Source: Saccharofermentans sp. (GTDB lineage: Bacteria; Bacillota; Clostridia; Saccharofermentanales; Saccharofermentanaceae). From it: DNA of 52,344 nt. Below the pieces are notes generated by a model, which did not search any database, was not told the origin of the DNA, and was given only the letters and a program-made list of their open reading frames with translations. Shown here piece by piece: positions 39,354 through 48,647 of this stretch (positions are counted from its first letter, which is position 1; each line of letters begins with the position of its first letter). The stretch lies in NCBI GenBank assembly GCA_016292145.1, contig JAEFBA010000009.1, positions 1 to 52,344 of the forward strand. The letters run 5' to 3'. Made by a program: the position numbers and the translations under genes.

Positions 39354-41813
39354 TTAATAACCAATATACCTATCTGAAGATATGGTTTTGTCAATAATTG
39401 TGCTATCAGTCATAGAACTGAAATCAAACATCGGGTTGATAGTATATTTAATATTCGAATGAATATAGGTATTGGCATTGCCTAGTTCGAATGGCTTTTC
39501 ATGATGCGCGTAATATGCATTAGCTTCATAATTAACAACGTTCTGAATTCTATTCATTAGTACATTAGTATCCGTTGACAGGAAGAACAGAAGCCATAGA
39601 TGCTCAGTATATGAACACTTGAACAACCCGTTAAATTCATAATCATCGCCTCCACTCGATTTTGGTGTTTTACTGGTTAGGTTTTCGGACGTTTCAGAGA
39701 GTTTTTTCAAACTCTCAGCCTGACTACAAAAATCAAAAATGTCTTCTGCCAACTTAGGAGCACCGGAAGGCGTCAAATATACAACCTTCTTAACAAGATA
39801 CTGTTTACCGCCATTAACTAAAATAAATGCATCGAAAATAGGTTCCGCAACTATAATAAGAATGTAAATAATCCAAGCATAAGGACCGGCAGATTGAGCT
39901 TCTGTCCTTACTTCATTATTTAGAAGAATCGGAATAAAATCGAGCAACATACGGAGCATCATTACGTTATAAAACGCTCCGCACTGGTTCTGCAATTCAT
40001 TTTGATAACCACACAACAGGTATTCGCCCTCAGCTCCCATGAATGAAGGCTTAGTCGGAGACTCGGTCTTAACCGCTAATAAATCCTTCATAGCAGCGAG
40101 ATTATCTGAAATAGTGGCATTGGTAGGATTACCTCCTAACACATTTTCAAAAATCTCTTGTTTGAACTCATATCCTGTGAATGTGATATCTTCTTTATAA
40201 TTTGTTCTGTTAGGGAAGTTATAAGCGGCATAACCACATAACAGGAAAGCGTTTCCCAGCTCGCCATCCATACCAGTAGCTACAATTCTTCCAATATTTA
40301 CCAGGAAAGATGAGGCCCAAGAAGTAATGGCTACAATTAGAGCCGCTATTGAACCGATTAATTCAACGAGTCCTATTAGCAAATCAACGATATTTTCCGG
40401 CATTGTGAATCGGCGGACAGCATCAACAAGCCCGACAATTGCTACAGTTCCGACTGCATTAGAAAAATCATTGGGATCAAAACCGCTTGGATTCATCGGA
40501 TTTCCAACGATTGCATTCAAATGGGGATCACAAGCTCCCTGGATATTGCACAAAGAAGAAACCAGTTCCATCAAACCAGAGGACATTTCATTCTGCTCGC
40601 CACCAGCTTTTTTCTCTAACTCTACAAGCGTTTCGGCAAAAGCAACCCCCATATTAGAAATAGCAGAAGGAACAAAATAGTAGTAACCAGCTCCTGCATT
40701 TGTAGATGACGAACCATGATTATAACTCTTCATCGAAATACCGTTTACGCTGCCCTTAATGCCCATTAAACCGGAATATGCATCCTGAGATACTTGATCG
40801 AATTTAGCATCAGTAATATGAGTTACAAGCGGTTGAAGAGTATCAGCGACAGCTAATACATAATCAAAATTCGTAGGAGCCTCATCTTTATCCGTAACAG
40901 CTTCTCTTAGGTCCTCTACGTTTCCAAGAATTTTCTTTGCTCTATCAGAAATATCAATAACATTTTTCTTTAATTCGACAACTTGTGATGCTAGATTATT
41001 GATTTTATTCGCGTAATTTGTCCGAGGTGAAGTGTAAGCAATATCATCGACAGCAAAACTGTTCCAAGCATTTACAACATTAACATCCTGATAAATCGCA
41101 TCACCTTCAGCTGTAGAATTATTCAATGCAGAAATATAGCTTTGCAGGCTTGATTCAAATGAAGTATATGCAGCCTCATATTCTTTCTTTGCTTTGGTAT
41201 AAGAACCATTGTCTCCGGTCATAGTAACAACTGTCTTGATATCCTTTATAAGATCGGCAAGGTTTTTAGCAAGCTCAGCAGATGAAGATAACCCTTTAGA
41301 ATACTTCTCTATATCATCAAGCTTCAATGCTTCCTTCAATTGATCGAACAAATCTGAAACGCCTAAACCATTAAGTGCGATCTCAACTGCAGAACTGATT
41401 TCACAATACTCCAATATCTGCTGTCTCATTACTTGAATATCTCTAAGTGTATAGGCGCCTTCGACATCAGATGAGACCAATTTGAAATCTTTGCCGATCA
41501 TTTTAGAATTTTTATTAAAGTAATCGGTATATAAAGATGAAATATCTTCCTCTTGCGATGTCGCGAGCAAACCGAAACGGGCTTTCAGGAATTCGTCATA
41601 ATGAGCCAGCGTAGAGAGCGCAGAAATATCAGAAATCTCAGTTAATTCCTCGATTACATCCTGATATCGTATAGTCTCAACCATTAAGCAAGTTAATCCT
41701 AAAATAGGAGTTACTATCAGAGACAGAAAGAGAGAAACCGTTCCTAATGCGGGCTTCCGTGACTTTTGCATTATTGATCTGAACGAGATTTTAAACTTCC
41801 GCCATCTTCTCAT
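39354..41813 (-). CDS. DUF5702-type membrane protein of the Tad locus
   Basis: An 819-residue protein. The N-terminal basic region is followed by a membrane helix (about 25-47) reading LFLSLIVTPILGLTCLMVET, typical of DUF5702 proteins of clostridial Tad clusters and similar in form to TadG. A large extracellular helical part has further hydrophobic stretches (about 478-510 and 645-670). GAGGTGAGTT precedes the ATG. Its role is unknown, probably in pilus assembly or anchoring. The base composition here is more A/T-rich than in the glg or pur regions. Confidence 0.8.
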   Translation of the reverse strand: MRRWRKFKISFRSIMQKSRKPALGTVSLFLSLIVTPILGLTCLMVETIRYQDVIEELTEISDISALSTLAHYDEFLKARFGLLATSQEEDISSLYTDYFNKNSKMIGKDFKLVSSDVEGAYTLRDIQVMRQQILEYCEISSAVEIALNGLGVSDLFDQLKEALKLDDIEKYSKGLSSSAELAKNLADLIKDIKTVVTMTGDNGSYTKAKKEYEAAYTSFESSLQSYISALNNSTAEGDAIYQDVNVVNAWNSFAVDDIAYTSPRTNYANKINNLASQVVELKKNVIDISDRAKKILGNVEDLREAVTDKDEAPTNFDYVLAVADTLQPLVTHITDAKFDQVSQDAYSGLMGIKGSVNGISMKSYNHGSSSTNAGAGYYYFVPSAISNMGVAFAETLVELEKKAGGEQNEMSSGLMELVSSLCNIQGACDPHLNAIVGNPMNPSGFDPNDFSNAVGTVAIVGLVDAVRRFTMPENIVDLLIGLVELIGSIAALIVAITSWASSFLVNIGRIVATGMDGELGNAFLLCGYAAYNFPNRTNYKEDITFTGYEFKQEIFENVLGGNPTNATISDNLAAMKDLLAVKTESPTKPSFMGAEGEYLLCGYQNELQNQCGAFYNVMMLRMLLDFIPILLNNEVRTEAQSAGPYAWIIYILIIVAEPIFDAFILVNGGKQYLVKKVVYLTPSGAPKLAEDIFDFCSQAESLKKLSETSENLTSKTPKSSGGDDYEFNGLFKCSYTEHLWLLFFLSTDTNVLMNRIQNVVNYEANAYYAHHEKPFELGNANTYIHSNIKYTINPMFDFSSMTDSTIIDKTISSDRYIGY

Positions 41814-41824
41814 AACTCACCTCA

Positions 41825-42451
41825 TTAAGAAAAAATATTAATAACCGTATTAACCAATCCAATAACACTATCTAGCAGATCTGATACCGGATTCTTAGAG
41901 ATAATGTAATCAGTGGTATTCTTAGTATTTACATATGACAGAATATCCGTATCAGCAACATATGAGGTAGCGTTTAATGTATTCGCAGCATCAATATTCA
42001 AGGTTGAAAAAATACCTTCAAATAAATACGAATATTTATTTGTAACAACAATAGTGTAATGTGCCCGGCCTACATCATCCGCACGTCTTTCTATGGATAC
42101 ATCAAAACCACCCTCATCGTTGGCTAAAGAAGTTTTCGTCAATCTTGTCTGTGCAAGAATAGATAATTTGGTGTAATTAGCATCAACAAAATCCTGTGAA
42201 TACAAAAAATACCTGTACTTACCTACTCCAACTACGTCAGATTCAGATACATCTGAACTGTCTGTTACAGTACGCAATTTATAAGTAACAGCTACTTCTT
42301 CAGCTACCTGATTAGCTACAATACCCATCATGGCTCGCTGATAGACAATAAAGCCAAAACTCATTACCATTAAAATGACTACAATACATGCAATAAGGCA
42401 AAACGTTGCCTCTAACATTATTGCGCCGCTCTCGTTGCGAGTGATTTTCAT
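41825..42451 (-). CDS. TadE-like pseudopilin, second copy
   Basis: A 208-residue protein. NESGAIMLEATFCLIACIVV shows a prepilin-like cut after Gly9 with Glu14 at +5, in the same positions as in the other pseudopilin of this locus. A hydrophobic helix runs to about residue 37, followed by a mixed extracellular domain. It lies 11 bases upstream of the DUF5702 gene. Confidence 0.82.
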   Translation of the reverse strand: MKITRNESGAIMLEATFCLIACIVVILMVMSFGFIVYQRAMMGIVANQVAEEVAVTYKLRTVTDSSDVSESDVVGVGKYRYFLYSQDFVDANYTKLSILAQTRLTKTSLANDEGGFDVSIERRADDVGRAHYTIVVTNKYSYLFEGIFSTLNIDAANTLNATSYVADTDILSYVNTKNTTDYIISKNPVSDLLDSVIGLVNTVINIFS

Positions 42452-42464
42452 AGTAACCCTTTAA

Positions 42465-43301
42465 TTAATAATATTCCTTAGTAACCTGTCCCTGGAATAC
42501 AGAATCAAAATTCTGATCTGCCCAAGAACCCTCTTTAACTTTAACTGTATATGTATTATTTAATTGAATGAATGCTGCTCCATCCCATTTTTCCAATTCA
42601 AGTTCTGCAGGAACTGTTACAGTCTGAAGTCCAATATCAGAAAAAGCAAGTTCGCCAATAGTCTTTAATCCCTTGGGCAAAGTAATCTCTGTCAAGGATT
42701 CACAGCCATGGAACGCCCAGTTTCCAATGGTTGTTAAGGAATCCGGGAAATTAATGCTCTTAAGAGACTTGCAATCCAAAAATGCCTGATTTCCGATTTC
42801 TGTTAAATCGCCATTAATTACAACCTTCTCAAGGGCTGTGTCACCGGAAAAACAGGTTACCGGAATTGTCTTTACAGCTTTAGGAATAGATATTTCTTTA
42901 AGCGCAGTGCAATTAGACAAAGGACAGAGCTTAGTCAAATTTGCAGGCAGAACTACTGTTTCCAAAGTAGAACACGAAGTGAAAAAATATGAGATTTCAA
43001 CATCATCATCACTTTCAAATGTAACGCTTTTAGCAACACCGTCTTTGATTGTTCCCGTAATGATTACACCTGCGGGAATTACCAAAGATTCCTGCTTCTT
43101 GCCTTTATCAGATAATCCACTGAGCTCATAATAGGGGCCTGCCTTCTGTAAATTGAAGTATTCGTTATTGGCACCACTATTAGCATTTGCTGCTCCGCCG
43201 GCAGGATCTCCTCCACCGGAATTACCACCATCTTTAGAACATGCTGCAAAGGACAAAACCATTGCTGCAGCAAGGACTATTGATAATAACTTCTTTTTCA
43301 T
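42465..43301 (-). CDS. BspA-like leucine-rich repeat lipoprotein
   Basis: A 278-residue lipoprotein: MKKKLLS start, SFAAC lipobox (Cys21), then a Gly/Ser/Asn-rich linker (24-46). The mature part has LRR_5/BspA-type repeats (about 105-235), such as LTEIGNQAFLDCKSLKSINF, LTTIGNWAFHGCESLTEITL and LKTIGELAFSDI. These repeats often serve adhesion or binding. It is embedded in the Tad run between the WG-repeat gene (27 bases) and a pseudopilin gene (13 bases). Confidence 0.88.
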   Translation of the reverse strand: MKKKLLSIVLAAAMVLSFAACSKDGGNSGGGDPAGGAANANSGANNEYFNLQKAGPYYELSGLSDKGKKQESLVIPAGVIITGTIKDGVAKSVTFESDDDVEISYFFTSCSTLETVVLPANLTKLCPLSNCTALKEISIPKAVKTIPVTCFSGDTALEKVVINGDLTEIGNQAFLDCKSLKSINFPDSLTTIGNWAFHGCESLTEITLPKGLKTIGELAFSDIGLQTVTVPAELELEKWDGAAFIQLNNTYTVKVKEGSWADQNFDSVFQGQVTKEYY

Positions 43302-43328
43302 TCTATTATTCCTCCTAAATAAAAATTC

Positions 43329-44690
43329 TTAAATTTTGTTATATAAAGAAATTACTCTCCATGTATTCTTTATTTCCTTGGTTTCTTCGTCCGATTTCTG
43401 TTCGGTCAAAACCATGCAACATCCTGATTTATTAAAGTAACCTACGTCATAGAATTGATAAGGTATGGCCAACTCACCTTTCTTATCAACAAATCCCCAT
43501 TTATCTCCGTCAGACACAGCAGCTAAACCGTTTGAAAAACTTCTTGCATTAGCATACTGAGGAGCTATAACATATTCACCCTTAAGATCAATAAATCCCC
43601 ATTTTCCGCCATCACGGACAGCTATCAATCCATCGTTTGAAACTGAACCGACATTATCAAAGCTTCCGATAAGCTTATCGTTTACATAAACGGAATACTT
43701 GCTGTCACCTTCAGGTTTTAGTGATTTAACACCTTTTTTCAGGTATGTATAATCCGCATTCAAGATAATGTCGTCATAGACTTCATCACTAACCTTTTTA
43801 CCTTCTTTATTGATTATGTACCATTTACCATTCTGTTTAACTGCAGCGGTTCCCTTATAAAATGTTCCTGCAAAATCATATTCAGCAGCGTCAAAGAGAA
43901 TATCGCCCAACATATCATAGTAACTGTATTTGTCAGAACACTTGACAGCAATTATATTTTCTGAATAAACACCTGCTTCTTCCGGTTTATTATCAAAGAA
44001 TCCTTGTATGACTTTATCATTGTCAATAAGATAGTTGCGACCATTATCCAATTCAGAAACAAACCTGATATTATCTTCCCCAACGGGACCGGCAAAAGAA
44101 AAAGCAGGATATTTTATCTTGTTTCCCTTCTCATCAACATATACCCATTTACCGTAATCCAGTACTTCGTATACGCCATTAATACAATCCTTTACCTCTG
44201 AATATTTATTCCACTTAAGCTCAAATGCATACTTAGACTTTAAATGAAGAGCTAATATCTCATCATTTACCACGCCTGAATCAACAGCCTTAGAAAGAAT
44301 CCTATAGGCAGATTTATAGTCGTCGTGGGACAAATATAGATTTGCCGCAACTAAATGAAACTCTTTACTCTTCGGAAACGCCATTATGCTTTTTTTGGAC
44401 TCATTTACATACTTAGAATAAATGTTACTGCTATCGTCTTCCGCATATAAAAGATCATATGCCGAAAGCTTATCAGTCCATATGTGTTCATTTTCCGGTT
44501 CAATCTTCAGAGCCTCATCATATTCCTCTATAGCCTTCTGATATAAGCCTCTGCCAAGATAATCTTCAGCAGAATCAAGGTGCTGTTTCAACTCTTTCTT
44601 CGTTTTGTCTTTAGGCGCAAGAATAAAAGCTGTCCAAGCTAAAACAGCTAAAACAATCAATATTACGCTCATTACTCTGGAAAGTTTCAC
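43329..44690 (-). CDS. WG-repeat protein with N-terminal membrane anchor and TPR
   Basis: A 453-residue protein. An N-terminal helix (about 7-24) anchors it. A TPR pair follows (LGRGLYQKAIEEYDEALKIE at 46-65). The C-terminal half (about 180-430) has WG-type repeats: NGKWYIINKEGK, GGKWGFIDLKGEYVIAPQY, DGDKWGFVDKKGELAIPYQF. The start is GTG, with AAAGAGG about eight bases upstream. The role in the Tad locus is unknown. WG repeats are common in Firmicute surface proteins. Confidence 0.85.
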   Translation of the reverse strand: MKLSRVMSVILIVLAVLAWTAFILAPKDKTKKELKQHLDSAEDYLGRGLYQKAIEEYDEALKIEPENEHIWTDKLSAYDLLYAEDDSSNIYSKYVNESKKSIMAFPKSKEFHLVAANLYLSHDDYKSAYRILSKAVDSGVVNDEILALHLKSKYAFELKWNKYSEVKDCINGVYEVLDYGKWVYVDEKGNKIKYPAFSFAGPVGEDNIRFVSELDNGRNYLIDNDKVIQGFFDNKPEEAGVYSENIIAVKCSDKYSYYDMLGDILFDAAEYDFAGTFYKGTAAVKQNGKWYIINKEGKKVSDEVYDDIILNADYTYLKKGVKSLKPEGDSKYSVYVNDKLIGSFDNVGSVSNDGLIAVRDGGKWGFIDLKGEYVIAPQYANARSFSNGLAAVSDGDKWGFVDKKGELAIPYQFYDVGYFNKSGCCMVLTEQKSDEETKEIKNTWRVISLYNKI

Positions 44691-44703
44691 AGCAAATACC
44701 TCT

Positions 44704-45414
44704 TTACGCTAAAGCTAAAATAATCGTTAGTCCACAACCCAAGCCAATGAATGGACCCATAGGAAAACTGTCACGCATTTGTTTCTTTTTCAAAATCAGC
44801 AAGATAATAGAGAACAGTGCTGTTGCAAGAAGCGCAAAAATCAAGGCGAATACGACAGCATTAAGGCCACATAAAAAAGCTATTGAGCTAAACAACTTTA
44901 TATCGCCTGCTCCAAGACCGCCTCTAGTTAATCTCGACATGATGAAAAGAAATAGACCGACTATTAATGCAACCAAAAAATTGTTGATGATAACTCTAAC
45001 CGCATCGATTTCCGGGACAAAGAATTCCACAGCAAAAAAGATCAATCTGCCAAGCAATAATACCAACACAAACACATTTGGTATTACAGATAATTCTAAG
45101 TCCGTCGTAACCACCATAAACACAATCAGCATGCACAACGAGATTTTTGCATAATTTATAACACTGGAAGCGTTATTATATGCAAACCAGCCGACAACAG
45201 CTGAATACAAACCGATCAATACAAAAAATATAATTTTTGCACTTTTACTGTCTAATATCTTGCTTTTAACAATTGTTTCACAAGATTCTTTTAAATTGTC
45301 GGAGGCTTTAGGAGTCTTTTCTGATTTGCAATATTTTGGCACGAAATATTTCATTGTCAGATAACAAGCTGACAATGCTATAATGCACCAGATTATTCCG
45401 CTCACAAAAGACAT
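44704..45414 (-). CDS. tadV: A24-family prepilin peptidase (TadV-type)
   Basis: A 236-residue multi-pass membrane aspartyl protease that cleaves Flp and TadE-type leaders. The two catalytic Asp motifs are VVTTDLELSVIPN and the GxGD motif GLGAGDIKLF. The ATG at 45414 has GGAGG seven bases upstream. A start further upstream would cover the entire end of the pilin gene and has no ribosome site. It lies 28 bases after the Flp1 pilin gene. Confidence 0.92.
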   Translation of the reverse strand: MSFVSGIIWCIIALSACYLTMKYFVPKYCKSEKTPKASDNLKESCETIVKSKILDSKSAKIIFFVLIGLYSAVVGWFAYNNASSVINYAKISLCMLIVFMVVTTDLELSVIPNVFVLVLLLGRLIFFAVEFFVPEIDAVRVIINNFLVALIVGLFLFIMSRLTRGGLGAGDIKLFSSIAFLCGLNAVVFALIFALLATALFSIILLILKKKQMRDSFPMGPFIGLGCGLTIILALA

Positions 45415-45442
45415 CACTAAGCCTCCAACTAAACCTACACAA

Positions 45443-45658
45443 TTACAAACTATCAAGAAAGTCGTTGAACATCTGTGTGATCTTTTCCATGCCGCCATTA
45501 GCAAGAGCCATAAAAGCAGCTGCAAGAACCACAACAATAGCTACAATGAGAATGATAGAAATGAAATTAGTATCACCTCTTTCGGAATTCTTAAACTCAC
45601 AAATTCCGGATAAAACTCTCATCTGAGCTCTGTTCAGCTTGTAGACCAAACTCTTCAT
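45443..45658 (-). CDS. Flp1-type type IVb pilin
   Basis: A 71-residue protein. A 28-residue basic leader ends in NSERG, with predicted cleavage before Asp29 (DTNFISIILIV). A hydrophobic helix spans about 32-52, then a short polar end. This RGDTNFISI pattern is typical of Flp1-like pilins of clostridia. The usual Glu at +5 is absent. It is probably the major pilus subunit and lies between tadC (23 bases) and the prepilin peptidase gene. Confidence 0.85.
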   Translation of the reverse strand: MKSLVYKLNRAQMRVLSGICEFKNSERGDTNFISIILIVAIVVVLAAAFMALANGGMEKITQMFNDFLDSL

Positions 45659-45681
45659 GCAAATTCCTCCTTTCTTTTTAT

Positions 45682-46545
45682 TTAAAACAGACCGCCTGCA
45701 AAGGCCGCCGTAATAACAATGATCATTACGCCAATGAAAATCAGCACAATTGGCGCCAACAGTTTAGTTGCAGCTTTCTCGCCCTCCTGGAGCATATGCT
45801 GCCTCTTCAATTTCCACAGTTCAGAAGATTGATTGGCTAAGAAAGACGTCAATTCCGCGCCACCCTTCTCCATACTCTGAAGCAAAGCACTTACAAATTT
45901 CTTAATTTCGCCTGAATTCGATGCTTTACCAAAGCGGTAGATAGCATCCGAATCAGAAAAGCCGTTTTTCATATCTTCACTGGCTCTCTTCATCAATTCA
46001 TAAAACTCGCCTTGACCATTATCAGCAACTAATTGCCAGGCATCCTTCAAAACCATTCCGGAATTTACAAGAATTGCCATAGTGGATACAACTTCAGGAA
46101 GCACTGCTTCGCATTTTGCCGTTCTTTCACTGATAATCTGTTTAAACTGTGTAAGGAAGAAACCTATAGCAACAACTGTTAATAGGACACCTGCAAAAAC
46201 AACTAAACCTCTTATGGAATCCAATAATCCGGCAAGCAAAAAAGTAAATGCAAGGAACAGATGTGACATTGAAATTATCTGTGCCCACACAACATTTGCG
46301 TAATACTCTGCATATTGTGACGGATAAAGAACTGCCGCCTGACTTTTCAAATCAGCCAACATCTTACCCTTGAGTTTTATCGGACCCTTATTACTCCATG
46401 CATAACCGACAGAATAAATGCCGGACAAAGGAAATCTTCCAACATCAAGATTCTCAAAAAGATAACCGGCCTCAGCACCGCGTATTTCCTGTATAACGAA
46501 CAATACTGCGAGAACCGTACCTATAAACAGCATAATAAGTCTCAT
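45682..46545 (-). CDS. tadC: TadC-type inner-membrane assembly protein (T2SSF family)
   Basis: A 287-residue membrane protein with hydrophobic segments at about 1-18, 108-160 and 262-285. The T2SSF-type cytoplasmic domain has LPEVVSTMAILVNSGMVLKDAW and FVSALLQSMEKGGAELTSFL. TadC pairs with TadB to form the platform that the CpaF ATPase drives. It lies four bases after tadB. Confidence 0.9.
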   Translation of the reverse strand: MRLIMLFIGTVLAVLFVIQEIRGAEAGYLFENLDVGRFPLSGIYSVGYAWSNKGPIKLKGKMLADLKSQAAVLYPSQYAEYYANVVWAQIISMSHLFLAFTFLLAGLLDSIRGLVVFAGVLLTVVAIGFFLTQFKQIISERTAKCEAVLPEVVSTMAILVNSGMVLKDAWQLVADNGQGEFYELMKRASEDMKNGFSDSDAIYRFGKASNSGEIKKFVSALLQSMEKGGAELTSFLANQSSELWKLKRQHMLQEGEKAATKLLAPIVLIFIGVMIIVITAAFAGGLF

Positions 46546-46549
46546 CCCG

Positions 46550-47395
46550 TCACCCCTTTATGTCCGTTAATTTGGTTCCTAACTTGTAGGCACCAATAAA
46601 GATTGCTACTGCAACTGAAACAGCTATAACACCGGGAACAGTGGAAAAACTCTTTGCAAATGCCGTCATCATCGTTCTGATCATTAAAACCATAACTACC
46701 GGAATAACCATCATAACGGAGAACTGGGACTTATTTGATGTAAGCGCCGTCTCTATTTCAGCCTCAATCTGGATCTTCTCACTGATAATGTCACTTGTTC
46801 TTCTTACAACTTCTTTCATGTTTCCGCCGGCGCGATAGCACAATTCAAAAACTATGCCGAAGTTCTTAACATCCTCAATGCTGCTTCTTTCACCAAGTGA
46901 AGCCATCATATCCTCTATGGGGACATTGTTCTGCATACCGTCAATCATCTCTTTGACTTCTGCAACAATATAAGCATCTTCTGAATACTCAACCTTCAGA
47001 TCGTTATAAGAAGATAAGAGTGAGTCAAGAATATTCATACCGCTTGATAAAGAAACGGCAAGAGTTTCCAAAAAGCTCCTAAACTGTTTTCTGAGTTCTT
47101 TCTTCCTCTTGGTAAGTAACTGCTCCGTTCTCATTGTTTTGAAAAATTTAAATGCGATCAAACCAATTACTACGAACAAGATAAAATTACAGATCATAGT
47201 AGCAGGGGTAGTATTTCCTTCTTCATCCAAAAACTGATTGCCATAGAAGACAAGACCTACTAATCCGCCACCGACAAAGCTAATGAGGAATGTAATAAAC
47301 TTCTCCTGTCCATTCATGTAATACTCGTTGTAATTAATCATCGGAGTATTAAGAGCAGACATTATATACTGAGGACCTCTTTCTTTCTTAGCCAT
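46550..47395 (-). CDS. tadB: TadB-type inner-membrane assembly protein (T2SSF family)
   Basis: A 281-residue membrane protein with hydrophobic segments at about 33-50, 64-84 and 228-272. The T2SSF domain has FRSFLETLAVSLSSGMNILD and FGIVFELCYRAGGNMKEVVRR. It follows the CpaF gene with a one-base gap and precedes tadC by four bases, the usual order. Confidence 0.91.
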   Translation of the reverse strand: MAKKERGPQYIMSALNTPMINYNEYYMNGQEKFITFLISFVGGGLVGLVFYGNQFLDEEGNTTPATMICNFILFVVIGLIAFKFFKTMRTEQLLTKRKKELRKQFRSFLETLAVSLSSGMNILDSLLSSYNDLKVEYSEDAYIVAEVKEMIDGMQNNVPIEDMMASLGERSSIEDVKNFGIVFELCYRAGGNMKEVVRRTSDIISEKIQIEAEIETALTSNKSQFSVMMVIPVVMVLMIRTMMTAFAKSFSTVPGVIAVSVAVAIFIGAYKLGTKLTDIKG

Positions 47396-47396
47396 G

Positions 47397-48635
47397 TCAG
47401 ATCTCCCCCTTATATCCGGAAAGAATTAGCTTATAAGGATTTTTCATCTTGTTCTTGGTTCTGTTAAGGCTTCCTGAAACCTTATCCAGCGTAGAATTCT
47501 CATCTTCTTCAAAAACATAGAGAGGATTGAGAACGATCTGTCCGTTCTCATATCCTACAACCTCGCAGATTTCCATAGTCTTACGGGATTTATCTCTAAG
47601 TCTTGATAAGTGGATAATTATATCTACAGCTGAAGCAATCTGCTGTCTGATTGCTTCCAAAGGAAGACCGGCAGAGCCTTGAAGTACCATTGTCTCAAGA
47701 CGGCTGAGCATATCATGTACCGAGTTCGCGTGACCTGTAGAAAGAGAGCCGTCGTGACCGGTATTCATGGCCTGAAGCATGTCGAGAGCCTCGCCTCCAC
47801 GGACCTCACCTACAACGATTCGCTCCGGTCTCATTCGGAGAGAAGATTTAATAAGATCTCTGATAGTAATCTCACCGGCGCCTGCCGTATTCGCATTACG
47901 GGTCTCAAGACTTACAAGGTTTTCAACGCCCTTGATCTGAAGCTCGGCAGAGTCCTCAATCGTAATAACACGTTCGTCCTTAGGAATATAATTAGATAAT
48001 GCGTTTAAAAAAGTAGTTTTGCCTGAACCTGTACCGCCTGAAATAAAAATGTTGTACTTAGCCCTGACAAGGATCTCCAGTTTATCAGCTATTTCGCGAG
48101 TAATAGAACCATATTCTATTAACTTCTCAACAGTCATAGGATCTTTAGAGAATTTACGGATAGTAACAGTAGGCCCGCAAAGAGCTACCGGAGGCAAAAC
48201 CACGTTTACACGCGAACCATCCGGAAGTCTGGTGTCGCATATCGGATTAGCCTGATTGACTTCTCGCCCGGCCAATCCAACGATTCTCTGAATAACATCC
48301 TCTAGCTTTCTCTGACTCTCAAATTGCTTGTCAAGTTTAAACAGACGACCCTTCTGCTCAATAAAGATGTTTTCAGGGCCGTTGATCATGACCTCGGTAA
48401 TAGTGTCATCTTTGATTATCGAATCAAGAAGACCAAAACCACGAATCGAAGAAAAAACCTGTTCAACAATTGAAACTCTTTGTTCAATCGAACAATACTG
48501 ATCTCCCAATTGCTGGGAAACCAAATCTTCGATCTTATCTTGTAGGTCGTCATCAGTTATATCTTTAAGAGAAATCCTTTCGGTTACCATTCTCTTAAGA
48601 TCTGCAACCATCTGCTGTTCGATATCAAGATCCAC
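47397..48635 (-). CDS. cpaF: CpaF/TadA-type secretion ATPase
   Basis: A 412-residue type II/IV secretion ATPase that powers Flp pilus assembly. It shows Walker [10 protein letters not shown] (200-208), [12 protein letters not shown] (Asp-box, 223-234), the conserved [23 protein letters not shown] region (265-287) and the His box [14 protein letters not shown] (292-305). It lies 12 bases after tadZ. Confidence 0.96.
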   Translation of the reverse strand: MDLDIEQQMVADLKRMVTERISLKDITDDDLQDKIEDLVSQQLGDQYCSIEQRVSIVEQVFSSIRGFGLLDSIIKDDTITEVMINGPENIFIEQKGRLFKLDKQFESQRKLEDVIQRIVGLAGREVNQANPICDTRLPDGSRVNVVLPPVALCGPTVTIRKFSKDPMTVEKLIEYGSITREIADKLEILVRAKYNIFISGGTGSGKTTFLNALSNYIPKDERVITIEDSAELQIKGVENLVSLETRNANTAGAGEITIRDLIKSSLRMRPERIVVGEVRGGEALDMLQAMNTGHDGSLSTGHANSVHDMLSRLETMVLQGSAGLPLEAIRQQIASAVDIIIHLSRLRDKSRKTMEICEVVGYENGQIVLNPLYVFEEDENSTLDKVSGSLNRTKNKMKNPYKLILSGYKGEI

Positions 48636-48647
48636 GTCTTATACTCC

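Noticed and set aside
45415..45537. Longer start for the prepilin peptidase at 45537
   Set aside because: It would overlap the pilin gene and lacks a ribosome site. The ATG at 45414 has GGAGG at ideal spacing.
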